64,000 nt of DNA from contig NZ_JHWH01000001.1 in NCBI RefSeq assembly GCF_000622145.1, positions 161,678 to 225,677 on the forward strand, given 5' to 3'. Positions 28,735 through 37,870 of the stretch are shown here, piece by piece (within the stretch, counting starts at the first letter, position 1; each line of letters opens with the position of its first letter). The notes beneath the pieces are model-generated. The model made no database searches. It saw only the letters and a list, made by a program, of their open reading frames with translations, and was not told the DNA's origin. Source of the DNA: Paracoccus yeei ATCC BAA-599 (GTDB lineage Bacteria > Pseudomonadota > Alphaproteobacteria > Rhodobacterales > Rhodobacteraceae). The position numbers were made by a program, and so were the translations under genes.

Positions 28735-29111
28735 AGGGCGCGCTGAAACCCGCCGACGCGGCCGCGCTGATCCCCGACGGCGCCAGCCTGCTGATCGGCG
28801 GCTTCATGGGCGAGGGCGGCCCCGAACGGCTGATCGACGCGCTGGTCGGACGCGGCGCGCGCGACCCGACGGTCATCGCCAACGACACCGCCCTGCCTGA
28901 ACGCGGCATCGGCAAGCTGATCTCGGCCGGGGCGGTGCGGCGGCTGGTCGCCTGCGCCATCGTCACCGGCCCGACCTCGGGCATCGGCCTGGGCGACCCG
29001 ACCGGGATCGAGGCCCTGCGCATGGGCAGCGAGGCCGACAACGGCGCCCCGGTCGCCTTGGAAATCACCGGGACCGCGATCCCAGTCGATGGCGGCTGGA
29101 CCGCGCATTAA
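28731..29111 (+). pseudogene. Chimeric remnant: CoA-transferase AtoD N-terminus joined to pieces of a 3-hydroxybutyrate dehydrogenase
   Basis: One open frame of 126 codons built from parts of different genes. Residues 1-73 match the start of acetate CoA-transferase alpha subunit (ASLLIGGFMGEGGPERLIDA, VIANDTALPERGIGKLI, AGAVRRLVAC). The frame then jumps to AIVTGPTSGIGLG, the nucleotide-binding start of a short-chain 3-hydroxybutyrate dehydrogenase. After about 20 unassigned residues it ends ITGTAIPVDGGWTAH, the C-terminus of the same dehydrogenase family. Neither enzyme can be functional. The likely cause is large internal deletions across an atoDA-bdhA stretch. The start overlaps the ackA stop (ATGA). 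Confidence 0.75.
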
Positions 29112-29128
29112 GGCCGAAAGGACAGACC

Positions 29129-29441
29129 ATGAAGATCGAACGCATCGGCGTCATCGGCGCCGGAACCATGGGCAACGGCATCGCGCAATGCTTTGCGGCC
29201 GCAGGCTATCCGGTCGCCCGAGGACATCGACAGCATGATGAAGCTGGGCGCCAACCATCCGATGGGACCGCTGGCGCTGGGCGACCTGATCGGGCTGGAT
29301 ATCGTGCTCGACATCATGGAAACGCTGTATGACGGGTCCGACGACCCGAAATACCGTCCCAGCCCGCTGCTGAAGCAGATGGTCCATGCGGGCTGGCTGG
29401 GGCGCAGGACCGGCAAGGGTTTCGCCGACTATACGGCCTGA
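29129..29441 (+). pseudogene. hbd: 3-hydroxybutyryl-CoA dehydrogenase remnant, internal deletion
   Basis: It opens as [20 protein letters not shown], the NAD-binding start of 3-hydroxybutyryl-CoA dehydrogenase. After about 29 codons, at about 29215, it jumps in a different frame to [20 protein letters not shown] and the normal C-terminus ([19 protein letters not shown]). About 185 of roughly 290 residues, including the catalytic His/Glu region, are missing and the frames do not match. It would have linked acetoacetyl-CoA to (S)-3-hydroxybutyryl-CoA. Confidence 0.85.
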
Positions 29442-29455
29442 CGCGGGCGGGGGCC

Positions 29456-30289
29456 GTGGGCAAGGCACGCTTTTCCGCCGCCGACGGCACGCGCCTGGCC
29501 TATCGCGACGATGGTATGGGCAAGGTGCTGCTGGCGCTGGCCGGGCTGACGCGGGACGGGCGCGATTTCGACTATCTGGCGCGGCATCTGCCCGATGTGC
29601 GCCTGATCCGTCTGGACAGCCGCGGCCGGGGCGGCTCGGACCGGGCGGACCCCGAAACCTATACGGTGGCGCAAGAGGCGCGCGACGCGCTGGCGTTGCT
29701 GGATCATCTGAGGATCGGGCGGGCGGCGGTGATCGGCTCGTCGCGCGGCGGCCTTCTGGGCATGAGCATGGTGGCGCTGGCGCCCGAGCGGGTGGCGGGC
29801 CTTTGCTTCAACGATGTCGGCCCGGTGCTTCAGCGCGACGGGCTGATGCGGATCGGCACCTATATGGGCGTCAAGCCCGCCGTCGCGACCCTGGCCGAGG
29901 CCGCCGACCGGATGGCCGCCGCCAATCCGGGTTTCCAGAACGTCCCGCCCCTGCGATGGGAGGAGGAGGCGGTCCGGCACTACGTCCAGACGCCGGACGG
30001 GCTGGCCCTGCCCTATGACCCGGCCCTGCGCATCGGCTTTGACCGCGCCATGGCGGCGCCGCTGCCCGAACTGTGGCCGCTGTTCGACGCCTGCGCGGGG
30101 ATTCCGCTGGCGCTGATCCGGGGCGCCAATTCAGACGTGCTGGCGCGGGCCACGGCGGATGCGATGCAGGCCCGCCGCCCGGACCTGATCCGCGCCGAAT
30201 TGCCCGGCCGCGGCCATGTCCCCTTCCTCGACGAGCCCGAGGCCCTGGTCGCCATCCGCCGCTGGCTGGCGCTGTGCCGCACGGGCTGA
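29456..30289 (+). CDS. Alpha/beta-fold hydrolase
   Basis: 277 residues from a GTG start. The nucleophile elbow is VIGSSRGGLLGM (Ser in GSSRGG); the acid is likely Asp in RGANSDVLAR and the catalytic His lies in LPGRGHVPFLDEPE near the C-terminus. LDSRGRGGSDRA is the standard oxyanion-side loop of this superfamily. No signal peptide is seen, so it is cytoplasmic. It follows the hbd remnant by 14 bases and is probably the last gene of the same operon. The substrate is not predictable; an ester or acyl-CoA thioester would fit the context. Confidence 0.8.
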   Translation: MGKARFSAADGTRLAYRDDGMGKVLLALAGLTRDGRDFDYLARHLPDVRLIRLDSRGRGGSDRADPETYTVAQEARDALALLDHLRIGRAAVIGSSRGGLLGMSMVALAPERVAGLCFNDVGPVLQRDGLMRIGTYMGVKPAVATLAEAADRMAAANPGFQNVPPLRWEEEAVRHYVQTPDGLALPYDPALRIGFDRAMAAPLPELWPLFDACAGIPLALIRGANSDVLARATADAMQARRPDLIRAELPGRGHVPFLDEPEALVAIRRWLALCRTG

Positions 30290-30462
30290 GGGCCGGGGCG
30301 GAAAAGCCCGAGCCGATCCGGCAGCCGACTCCAGCCCGCGAACTGTGACATGAAATCGACAGCGATCCGCACAATTCGCGGCCTCGCCCCGGCTGCGCGC
30401 AGCGGGTAATAGAAATACCAATGTAATCTAGTAAGGAACTGTTTCGATAAACGTCGATATGG
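30290..30462 (+). promoter_or_regulatory. Upstream region of iron-signalling sigma gene
   Basis: 173 bp. The last 60 bp (about 30400-30460) are clearly A+T-richer than their surroundings, as expected for an iron-regulated promoter. I see no good Fur, RirA or Irr consensus. Confidence 0.35.
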
Positions 30463-30984
30463 ATGTACGGGAACAGGGCGGTGACCAGCAGGAACCCGGA
30501 ATGCGATCTCGGGTCGCTTTATGCCGATCACCATGGCTGGCTGCAGGGCTGGCTGCGCGGCAAGATGGGCGACAGCGGCGAGGCCACCGATCTGGCGCAG
30601 GACACCTTCCTGCGCCTGCTGGTCATGCAGCGCCGCACCGACCGTCTGGGAGAGCGGCCGCGCGCGCTTCTGACCCATATCGCCAAGGGGCTGCTGGTCG
30701 ACCATTGGCGCCGCAAGCGGGTCGAGCGCGCCTACCTTGAGATGCTTGCGCATCTGCCGCCCGCCGAGGCGCCGGCCGCCGAGGAGCGGCTGATCGTGAT
30801 CGAGACGCTCTCCCGGATCGACGCCATGCTGGCCAGGCTGCCGCCGCTGACGCGCGAGGTGTTTCTGCTGGCGCAGCTGGACGGGCTGACGCTGCAGCAG
30901 ATCTCGGACCGGGTGCATGTGCCGGTCATCACCGTGCGCCGGCACATCCGCCGGGCGCTTCTGGCCTGCATGGACCTGGCCTGA
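30463..30984 (+). CDS. FecI-type ECF sigma factor
   Basis: 173 residues with sigma region 2 (LYADHHGWLQGWLRGKMG, EATDLAQDTFLRLLV, HWRRKRVERAYLE) and region 4 (LPPLTREVFLLAQLDGLTLQ, VHVPVITVRRHIRRALLAC). The HHGWL..WLRxK and AHLPP patterns are typical of the iron-starvation FecI group. FecR and a TonB receptor follow directly, so it should transcribe the receptor when the ferric-siderophore signal is received. The start is uncertain: the ATG at 30463 lacks a strong ribosome site and a GTG at 30481 is possible. Confidence 0.9.
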   Translation: MYGNRAVTSRNPECDLGSLYADHHGWLQGWLRGKMGDSGEATDLAQDTFLRLLVMQRRTDRLGERPRALLTHIAKGLLVDHWRRKRVERAYLEMLAHLPPAEAPAAEERLIVIETLSRIDAMLARLPPLTREVFLLAQLDGLTLQQISDRVHVPVITVRRHIRRALLACMDLA

Positions 30985-30985
30985 G

Positions 30986-31936
30986 ATGGCAGAGCCGCCG
31001 CGTGAGTTGCTGGAACAGGCGGCCGACTGGGCGCTGCGCCTGCGCTATGACGACCCCGGCCCCTCTGAACACGCCGCCTTTCGCGACTGGCTGGCGCGGG
31101 GGCCCGATCACGCGGCGGCCTGGGCGCGGGCGCAGGCGGTCTTCGACAGGTTCGAAAGCCTGCCCGCCGGGCTTGGCCGGCAGGTGCTGGGCCAGGGCGA
31201 TCCGCAGCCCGATCGGCGCCGGACCCTGATGCTGATGGCGGGGCTTGCCGCGGCAGGCGCCGCCGGGACCCTGGCCTGGCAGCAGCCCTGGAACAAATGG
31301 GGCGCGGATGTGGCGACCGCCGTGGGCCAGCGCAAGGCGATGACCCTGCCCGATGCCTCCGAACTGGTGCTGAACACCGACAGCGCCGCCGACATCGCCT
31401 TCACCCAGGCGGCCCGGCGCATCGACCTGCGCAGCGGCGAGATCCTGGTCACCACCCGCCCCGACCCCGCCCCGGTGGCGCGGCCCCTGCTGGTCGGGAC
31501 GACCCAGGGCGATGTCCTGGCGCTCGGCACCCGGTTCAGCGTACGCGAGATGGACGGCCGTGTGCGCGTCGCCGTGTTCCGCGATGCGGTCGAGATCCGG
31601 CCCGCCCGGGGCGCCGCCCGCCGGCTGGTTGCCGGGCAGCAGGCAGAGTTCGCGGCCGAAGGCGTTGCGCCGGCCGTGCCGACCGATGACAGCGCCGCGA
31701 TCTGGGAACAGGGGATGCTGCTGGCGCAGGATATGCCGCTGGCGCAGGTTCTGGCCGAAATGGCCCGCTATCGCCGCGGCGTCCTGCGCTGCGATCCGCG
31801 CGTTTCCGGCATCCGCGTCTCGGGCGCGATCTCTCTGGCCGATACCGATGCCGGGCTGGCGCTTCTGGCCCGCACCCTGCCGGTGCGGGTGGTGCGCCGC
31901 ACGCCCTGGTGGGTGGTGGTCGAGCCGCGCGGCTGA
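30986..31936 (+). CDS. FecR-type anti-sigma factor
   Basis: 316 residues: an N-terminal cytoplasmic domain with the DUF4880 pattern (AADWALRLRYDDPGPSEHAAFRDWL, DHAAAWARAQ), one membrane segment (TLMLMAGLAAAGAAGTLAW, about 77-95), then a periplasmic FecR domain (GQRKAMTLPDASELVLNTDS, LALGTRFSVRE) and a C-terminal STN-like/DUF4974 region (YRRGVLRCDPRVSGIRVSG). It starts one base after the sigma gene stop. It relays receptor occupancy from the periplasm to the sigma factor. Confidence 0.92.
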   Translation: MAEPPRELLEQAADWALRLRYDDPGPSEHAAFRDWLARGPDHAAAWARAQAVFDRFESLPAGLGRQVLGQGDPQPDRRRTLMLMAGLAAAGAAGTLAWQQPWNKWGADVATAVGQRKAMTLPDASELVLNTDSAADIAFTQAARRIDLRSGEILVTTRPDPAPVARPLLVGTTQGDVLALGTRFSVREMDGRVRVAVFRDAVEIRPARGAARRLVAGQQAEFAAEGVAPAVPTDDSAAIWEQGMLLAQDMPLAQVLAEMARYRRGVLRCDPRVSGIRVSGAISLADTDAGLALLARTLPVRVVRRTPWWVVVEPRG

Positions 31937-31942
31937 TTTTTT

Positions 31943-31980
31943 TCGTCCGGGGTGATCAGTTTTCGCCGCTCGTCCGGTGA
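31943..31980 (+). promoter_or_regulatory. Candidate ECF promoter region before TonB receptor
   Basis: The 113-bp gap holds two copies of TCGTCCGG followed by TGA (31943-31955 and 31970-31980), 27 bp apart. CGTC is common in ECF -10 elements. These could be the sigma target, but no -35 is assigned. Confidence 0.3.
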
Positions 31981-32049
31981 ACAGGGCAGGGGCCAGCCAC
32001 CGCGCGATCCAGCCAGCCGCCGATCCAACCGAAAACAGGACGAAGCAGC

Positions 32050-34560
32050 ATGAATCACCTGATCTGCGCGCCGGCTGCCGCCGCGCGCGCGCTTGCCCTA
32101 TCCACCGGCCTGGCCACAAGCCGCGCGCTGCTGCTGGGCACCGCGCTTGGCGCGGTGCTCGCCGCCCCGGCCCTTGCCCAGACCAGGGACTATGCCATCG
32201 GGCCCGGGCGGCTTAGCGACGTGCTGGCCCGCTATGCCGCCGCCTCGGGCGTGCAGCTGGTCTATCAGCCCTCGGGCCTGGCTGGACGGCAAAGCGCCGG
32301 GATCAGCGGCAGCTATACGGTCGAACAGGGCTTTGCGGTCCTGCTGGCCGGCAGCGGCCTGCGGCTGCAGCAGGCGGGGCCGGACAGCTATGTCCTGGTC
32401 ACGCCGCAGCCCGCCGGCAGCGCCGTGCCGGCCGCCGACGGCTCGGTCGTGCTGGATGCGGTGACCTTGCGCGCCGGCGGCGCCACGACCGAGGGCACCG
32501 GCCGCTACAGCACGGATGCGGCCAGCATCGCCGGGGGCGTCGAATCGCTGAAGGAACTGCCGCAGACCGTCACCGTCATGACCGGCGCGGTGCTGAAGGA
32601 CCAGAACCTGACCATGATGTCCGAGGCGCTGGTCAAGGCGCCCGGCGTCGTCGCCACCACCGACGCATCGGGCAACCCCGAGTTCCGCTCGCGCGGCTTC
32701 GTCATCGACAACTACCAGATCGACAACCTGGGCACTTCCTATACCTCGACCTTCCGGCCGGATTTCGACATGGCGATCTATGACCGGCTCGAGGTGCTGC
32801 GCGGCGCCGAGGGGCTGTTTTCCGCCGCGGGCGACCCCGGCGGCACCATCAACCTGGTGCGCAAGCGGCCGACGGACACGCGGCGCTCCTCGGTTGCGCT
32901 GGCCTATGGCAGCTGGAACAACCGCCGTGTCGAGGCCGACATCGGCGGCCCGATCACCCCGGACGGCCGGTTGCGCGGCCGGATGATCGGGGTCTGGCAG
33001 GACCGCGACTATTTCTACTCTCCCTCGAATGAGGAAAAGCAGCTTCTTTACGGCATCCTGGAATACGACCTGACGCCCTCGACCACGATCAGCGCCGCGA
33101 TCAGCTATCAGCACCAATACGGCACGCGATGGTCGACCGGCCTGCCGACCTATACCGACGGCAGCCAGTTGGACCTGCCGCGCGACGTGGCGCTGACCGC
33201 CGACTGGGCCAAGCGCGACACCACCACGCGCGAGTTCTATCTCAGCGCCGAGCACCGCTTCAACGACGACTGGACGCTGAAGCTTAGCGCCATGCGGCAG
33301 CGCTTCGACTATGACTACATGCAGCTTTCCGTGGGCGGGCCGGTCGATCCGGCGACCGGCGTCTTTGGCGATCCCGACGCGTTCTCGGAAGATGCGGGCA
33401 ACCATTCCGATGGCGTGGACCTGAATATCAGCGGCCGGTTCAACGCCTGGGGCCGGGACTACAAGCTGACCGCCGGCGCCGACTGGCGGCGCAGCGATGG
33501 CAAGCAGATCCGCAACGGCTTTGTGACCGCCTTTCCCGACGGTGCGCTGACGGTGGACGATTTCCCCGGGCTGGACCTGCCGGCCCCGGTGCTGACCGGC
33601 GCGACCACGGGCTGGCCGGCCTTCGGCGCCAAGCAGCAGGGGATCTATGCCCGGCTGGACATGGAGGTGACGGACAAGGCCCATATCATCGTCGGCGGCC
33701 GCTACGGCAATTACAAGCACCGCGAGATCGAAGAAAAATACGACGAGGACGGAAACCTTACCTTTTACAACAACCGCTATCGCTGGCGCGCGGACGGCAT
33801 CTTCACGCCCTATGCGGCCGTCACCTATGACGTGACGCCGGACTGGACCGCCTATGCCAGCCTGACCGAGATCTACAGGCCGCAAAACAACAAGGCCGGC
33901 CCGCCCGAGAACCCGACCCTGCTGGACCCGATCACCGGCCGCAACTTCGAGCTTGGGGCGAAGGGCACGATGCTCGACGGCGCGCTGAACGTCTCGGCCG
34001 CGCTCTATCGCATCGAACGCAAGGGCGAGGCGGTCGAGGACACGCGCTATGACGACGAGGACGGCACCTTCTACCTGCCGCTGGGCAAGGTCGTCAGCCA
34101 AGGGCTGGACCTTGAGGTCTCGGGCGAGATGGCACCGGGCTGGCAGGTCTTTGCCGGCTATACCTGGAACCACAACAAGAACGAGAACGAGGACGCGATC
34201 TACAGCGCGCTGACGCCCAGGCACATGCTCAAGCTGTGGACCGACTACACCCTGCCGGGCGAGCTGTCGAAATGGACCGTGGGCGGCGGTGTGACGGTGA
34301 AAAGCAAGCATGCCAACACCGGCACCTATTGGTCCTGGGCGGGCGATCACTGGGATCAGCCCCGCTTCGAGATCAAGCAGGGCGGCTATGCGGTTTGGGA
34401 CGCCTATGTGAACTATCAGATCGACGACCGCTGGAACCTGGCGCTGAACGTGAACAACGTCTTCGACAAGACATATTATGCCACGCTGGGCGTGCCGAAC
34501 GGCGGCAGCTGGTATGGCGAACCCAGGAACGCCACCCTGACCCTGCGCGGCCAGTTCTAG
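32050..34560 (+). CDS. TonB-dependent siderophore receptor with N-terminal signalling domain
   Basis: 836 residues. The signal peptide ends APALA-QT near residue 44. A secretin/TonB N-terminal (STN) signalling domain follows at about 47-115 (YAIGPGRLSDVLARYAAASG), then the plug (KELPQTVTVMTGAVLKDQN, GAEGLFSAAGDPGGTINLV) and a 22-strand barrel ending in Phe (TLTLRGQF). The C-terminal NVNNVFDKTYY is characteristic of the siderophore receptor family (FpvA/FoxA/FhuE type). The STN domain contacts the FecR protein encoded upstream. The ligand is a ferric siderophore, possibly pyoverdine- or hydroxamate-like; the exact one is unknown. Confidence 0.93.
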   Translation: MNHLICAPAAAARALALSTGLATSRALLLGTALGAVLAAPALAQTRDYAIGPGRLSDVLARYAAASGVQLVYQPSGLAGRQSAGISGSYTVEQGFAVLLAGSGLRLQQAGPDSYVLVTPQPAGSAVPAADGSVVLDAVTLRAGGATTEGTGRYSTDAASIAGGVESLKELPQTVTVMTGAVLKDQNLTMMSEALVKAPGVVATTDASGNPEFRSRGFVIDNYQIDNLGTSYTSTFRPDFDMAIYDRLEVLRGAEGLFSAAGDPGGTINLVRKRPTDTRRSSVALAYGSWNNRRVEADIGGPITPDGRLRGRMIGVWQDRDYFYSPSNEEKQLLYGILEYDLTPSTTISAAISYQHQYGTRWSTGLPTYTDGSQLDLPRDVALTADWAKRDTTTREFYLSAEHRFNDDWTLKLSAMRQRFDYDYMQLSVGGPVDPATGVFGDPDAFSEDAGNHSDGVDLNISGRFNAWGRDYKLTAGADWRRSDGKQIRNGFVTAFPDGALTVDDFPGLDLPAPVLTGATTGWPAFGAKQQGIYARLDMEVTDKAHIIVGGRYGNYKHREIEEKYDEDGNLTFYNNRYRWRADGIFTPYAAVTYDVTPDWTAYASLTEIYRPQNNKAGPPENPTLLDPITGRNFELGAKGTMLDGALNVSAALYRIERKGEAVEDTRYDDEDGTFYLPLGKVVSQGLDLEVSGEMAPGWQVFAGYTWNHNKNENEDAIYSALTPRHMLKLWTDYTLPGELSKWTVGGGVTVKSKHANTGTYWSWAGDHWDQPRFEIKQGGYAVWDAYVNYQIDDRWNLALNVNNVFDKTYYATLGVPNGGSWYGEPRNATLTLRGQF

Positions 34561-34757
34561 GCCAGACCGGCGATGGCGGGCCCTGCGCTGCCGTCTGCCC
34601 ATCCGGCTTTGCACGGGCAGGCCCGGCGGCCCCTGTGCGGCGGCCCGTCATGGACGGCGCCGCAGGCCGCCAGGTCGCCCCATTGCCTTTTGCGAAGGAT
34701 TTCAGGCTTGTTCCTTTCCGCCTCGTCTCGCCCTGCCGTCATCTGCGGGGGGCGGCC

Positions 34758-35945
34758 ATGAACACCCACGCCCCGACCGACGGTGCGCTGCCCCCGCCCC
34801 TGACGATGCCCGAGCCTGCCCCCTCGCGGCGCAGGCGGACGCTGGCCGCGGTGCTGCTGGCGGCCGTGGCCGTTGCCGCCGGTGGCTGGCTGTGGTCGCC
34901 ACCGCCGCCCGTCGCCTATGACACCGCCCCCGTTACCCGCCGCGACCTGGAAAACGCCGTCACCGCCAGCGGCCGGATCGAGCCCAAGGCCGCAGTCGAT
35001 GTCGGCGCCCAGGTCTCGGGGCAGTTGCGCCGGCTGCTGGTCCAGCCCGGCGACCGGGTCCGCGCCGGCCAGCTTCTGGCCGAAATTGACGCCGAGGTGC
35101 AGGCCGCCCAGGTCGAGGGGCTGCAGGCGGAACTGGCGCGCCTGGCCGCCGAGCGGACCGAGCTGCAGGCGCAGCTGGGCTTTGCCGAGCGTCAGGCCGG
35201 GCGGCGCGGCTCGCTGGTCGGGCGCAGCGCCAGCCAGGAAACGCTGGAAGAATCCGAGCGCGACCGCGACGTGCTGCGCGCCCGGGTCGAGGCGCTGGAC
35301 GCCACCATCCGCCGCAGCCGCGCCGAGTTGCGCGCCGAGGAGGCGCAGCTCGCGCGTTCGCGCATCACCTCGCCCATGGACGGCACCGTGGTGGCGGTCG
35401 AGGCGCGCGAGGGCCAGACGCTGAACGCCAATTACGACACGCCGGTGCTGCTGCGCATCGCCGACCTCTCGACCATGACCGTGCGCAGCGACGTGTCCGA
35501 GGCGGACGTGGTGCAGCTGACCCCGGGCATGCCGGTCTGGTTCACCACCCTGGGCTTTCCCGACCGCCGCTTCCGCGCCGCTCTGCGCCAGGTGCTGCCG
35601 GCGCCCCCGGTCCGGAAAGAGGGCGAGGCCGAAAGCGCCGTCGTCACCTATGTCGCGCTTTTCGATGTTCAGAACGCGGGCGGCGCACTCTTGCCCGGCA
35701 TGACCGCGCAGGCCTTCTTCGTCACCGAAAGCGCCGCGCAGGTGCTGACCGTGCCGGTCTCGGCGCTGGAGGGTGGCCGCGTCCGGGTGCAGGACGCCTC
35801 GGGCCGGGTCGAGGCGCGACGGGTCGAGACCGGCATGCGCACCCGCGCCTTCGTCGAGGTGACCCTGGGTCTTGCCGAGGGCGAGCAGGTCGTCACCGGC
35901 ATCCGCGCGGCCAAGGACGACCCGCTGCTGCGGCTTGCGCCATGA
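34758..35945 (+). CDS. macA: MacA-like periplasmic adaptor (HlyD/RND family)
   Basis: 395 residues: N-terminal anchor ([19 protein letters not shown]), the lipoyl motif pair [20 protein letters not shown] and [20 protein letters not shown], a coiled coil at about 115-215, and a C-terminal membrane-proximal domain. It pairs with the MacB-like gene, which overlaps its stop (ATGA). With the iron-signalling genes just upstream, the pair resembles PvdR-PvdT, which recycles or secretes pyoverdine in Pseudomonas. The role in siderophore recycling is an inference; macrolide export by MacAB is the alternative. No outer-membrane channel gene is adjacent. Confidence 0.85.
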   Translation: MNTHAPTDGALPPPLTMPEPAPSRRRRTLAAVLLAAVAVAAGGWLWSPPPPVAYDTAPVTRRDLENAVTASGRIEPKAAVDVGAQVSGQLRRLLVQPGDRVRAGQLLAEIDAEVQAAQVEGLQAELARLAAERTELQAQLGFAERQAGRRGSLVGRSASQETLEESERDRDVLRARVEALDATIRRSRAELRAEEAQLARSRITSPMDGTVVAVEAREGQTLNANYDTPVLLRIADLSTMTVRSDVSEADVVQLTPGMPVWFTTLGFPDRRFRAALRQVLPAPPVRKEGEAESAVVTYVALFDVQNAGGALLPGMTAQAFFVTESAAQVLTVPVSALEGGRVRVQDASGRVEARRVETGMRTRAFVEVTLGLAEGEQVVTGIRAAKDDPLLRLAP

Positions 35946-37870
35946 CCGAGCCGCTGATCCGCATCCGCGGTCTGCACCGCGTCTTTGGCGAGGGCGCGGT
36001 GCGGACGCATGTGCTGCGCGGCATCGACCTTGACATCCATGCCGGGGAATTCGTGGCCATCGTGGGCACCTCGGGGTCGGGCAAATCCACGCTGATGAAC
36101 ATTCTGGGCCTTCTGGACCGGCCGACGGCGGGCAGCCATCATCTGGCCGGGCAGGACGTGGCGAGCCTGTCGCGCGACGCCCAGGCGGGCCTGCGCAACC
36201 GGCTGTTCGGCTTCGTCTTTCAGCAATACAACCTGATCCCGACCCTGTCGGCGCTGGAGAATGTCGAGCTGCCCGCCAGCCACACCGGCGCAAGCCGCGC
36301 GGCCCGGCGCGACCGGGCAGCGGCGCTGCTGAAGCGGCTGGGCCTTGGGCATCGGCTGCACGCCCGGCCGGCGCAGATGTCCGGGGGCCAGCAGCAGCGG
36401 GTCTCCATCGCGCGGGCGCTGATGAACGGCGGCTCGGTGATCCTGGCGGATGAGCCGACCGGCGCGCTCGATGCCGAAAGCGGCCGGCAGGTGATGCGGC
36501 TGCTGACCGATCTGGCGGCAGAGGGCCATACCGTGATCCTCATCACCCATGACCCGGACATCGCCGCCCGCGCCAACCGGGTGATCCGCATCGGCGAGGG
36601 ACGGATCACCGCCGACAGCGGCCCGGTCCCTGCGCAGGACCCCGGCCCGGCGCTGCCGGCGCCCCGCCATCGCCGCGCGGCCTTCCTGCCCGCCCTGCAT
36701 GAGGCCGGCCGCGCGGCCCTGGCCGCTATCGCCGCAAGCCCGGTGCGCACGGCGCTGACGCTGTCGGGCATCGTGATCGGCGTCGCCTCGGTCGTGGCCA
36801 TGCTCGCCATCGGCCGCGGCGCGCAGGAGGAGTTCATCGAACGCGCTTCGGCCATCGGCACGAACTGGGTCGTCGTCAGCGCGGACCAGGACACGCGCAT
36901 GCCGCGCCGGCCGCTGACGCCGGGCGATGCGCAGGCGCTGAAGGGGCTGCCGAACGTCGAAGGCGTCATGCCCGGCCGCTGGGAGCAGGCGGCGGTCAGC
37001 GCGGGACCCATCTCGGTCGAAACCGACGTGCTGGGCACCGACCGGGACTTTCGCGGCGTGCACGGCTGGGACGTGGCGCGGGGCAGCTTCTTCACCCGGC
37101 AGGACGAACGCTCGGGCAGCCCGGTGGTGCTGCTGGGCGCCACCGTGGCGCGCACCCTGTTTCCCGACGGGCGCGACCCGACCGGCGAATTCGTCATGGT
37201 CAACCTGTCGCCCTTTCTGGTCGGCGGCGTGCTGCAAGCCAAGGGGCTGAGCGAGAACGGCAGCGACCGCGACCGGCTGGTCGTCATGCCGCTCAGCAGC
37301 CTGGAAAGCCGGGTCTATGGCCCGGACGAGTTGTCGGTGATCGTCGTCGCGCTGCATGACATGGCGCGGCTGGCGGAAACCAACGCACTCTTGCGCGAGG
37401 TGATGATCCAGCGCCACGGCGCCGAGGATTTCTGGCTGACCGACGCCGCCGGCGCCTTTCGCCAAGCCGAGGCCGACCGCGCCGCGCAGAACCTGCTGCT
37501 GGGCGCCATCGCGGCGATTTCCATCTTCGTGGGCGGCATCGGCGTCATGAACATCATGTTCATCACCGTGCGCGAGCGCACGCGCGAGATCGGCATCCGC
37601 GCCGCGACCGGCGCCTCGATGCGCGACATCCTGACCCAGTTCCTGACCGAGGCGGTGGTGCTGTCGACGCTTGGCGGCATCGCCGGCCTGGCGCTCGCCG
37701 GCGGCGTCGGCGCGGTCGCGGCCTGGGGCTTTGGCATGCCGGTGGTGTTTTCGGTCACGGTCGCGCTGGGGGCGCTGGCCGGCGCCACGCTGATGGGCGC
37801 GGGCTTCGGCCTGGTGCCCGCGATCCGAGCCGCCAGGCTCAGCCCGGTCGAGGCGCTGGCCAGCCCGTGA
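35942..37870 (+). CDS. macB: MacB-like ABC exporter (ATPase-permease fusion)
   Basis: 642 residues. The N-terminal ABC domain has [30 protein letters not shown] and [12 protein letters not shown]. It is followed by the MacB architecture: first membrane helix near 275, a large periplasmic MacB_PCD domain (about 295-515), and three C-terminal helices of the FtsX domain ([20 protein letters not shown]). MacB works as a dimer that squeezes substrate through MacA to an outer-membrane duct. It is translationally coupled to macA. Position after a FecI/FecR/TonB receptor set suggests siderophore handling. Confidence 0.9.
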   Translation: MTEPLIRIRGLHRVFGEGAVRTHVLRGIDLDIHAGEFVAIVGTSGSGKSTLMNILGLLDRPTAGSHHLAGQDVASLSRDAQAGLRNRLFGFVFQQYNLIPTLSALENVELPASHTGASRAARRDRAAALLKRLGLGHRLHARPAQMSGGQQQRVSIARALMNGGSVILADEPTGALDAESGRQVMRLLTDLAAEGHTVILITHDPDIAARANRVIRIGEGRITADSGPVPAQDPGPALPAPRHRRAAFLPALHEAGRAALAAIAASPVRTALTLSGIVIGVASVVAMLAIGRGAQEEFIERASAIGTNWVVVSADQDTRMPRRPLTPGDAQALKGLPNVEGVMPGRWEQAAVSAGPISVETDVLGTDRDFRGVHGWDVARGSFFTRQDERSGSPVVLLGATVARTLFPDGRDPTGEFVMVNLSPFLVGGVLQAKGLSENGSDRDRLVVMPLSSLESRVYGPDELSVIVVALHDMARLAETNALLREVMIQRHGAEDFWLTDAAGAFRQAEADRAAQNLLLGAIAAISIFVGGIGVMNIMFITVRERTREIGIRAATGASMRDILTQFLTEAVVLSTLGGIAGLALAGGVGAVAAWGFGMPVVFSVTVALGALAGATLMGAGFGLVPAIRAARLSPVEALASP

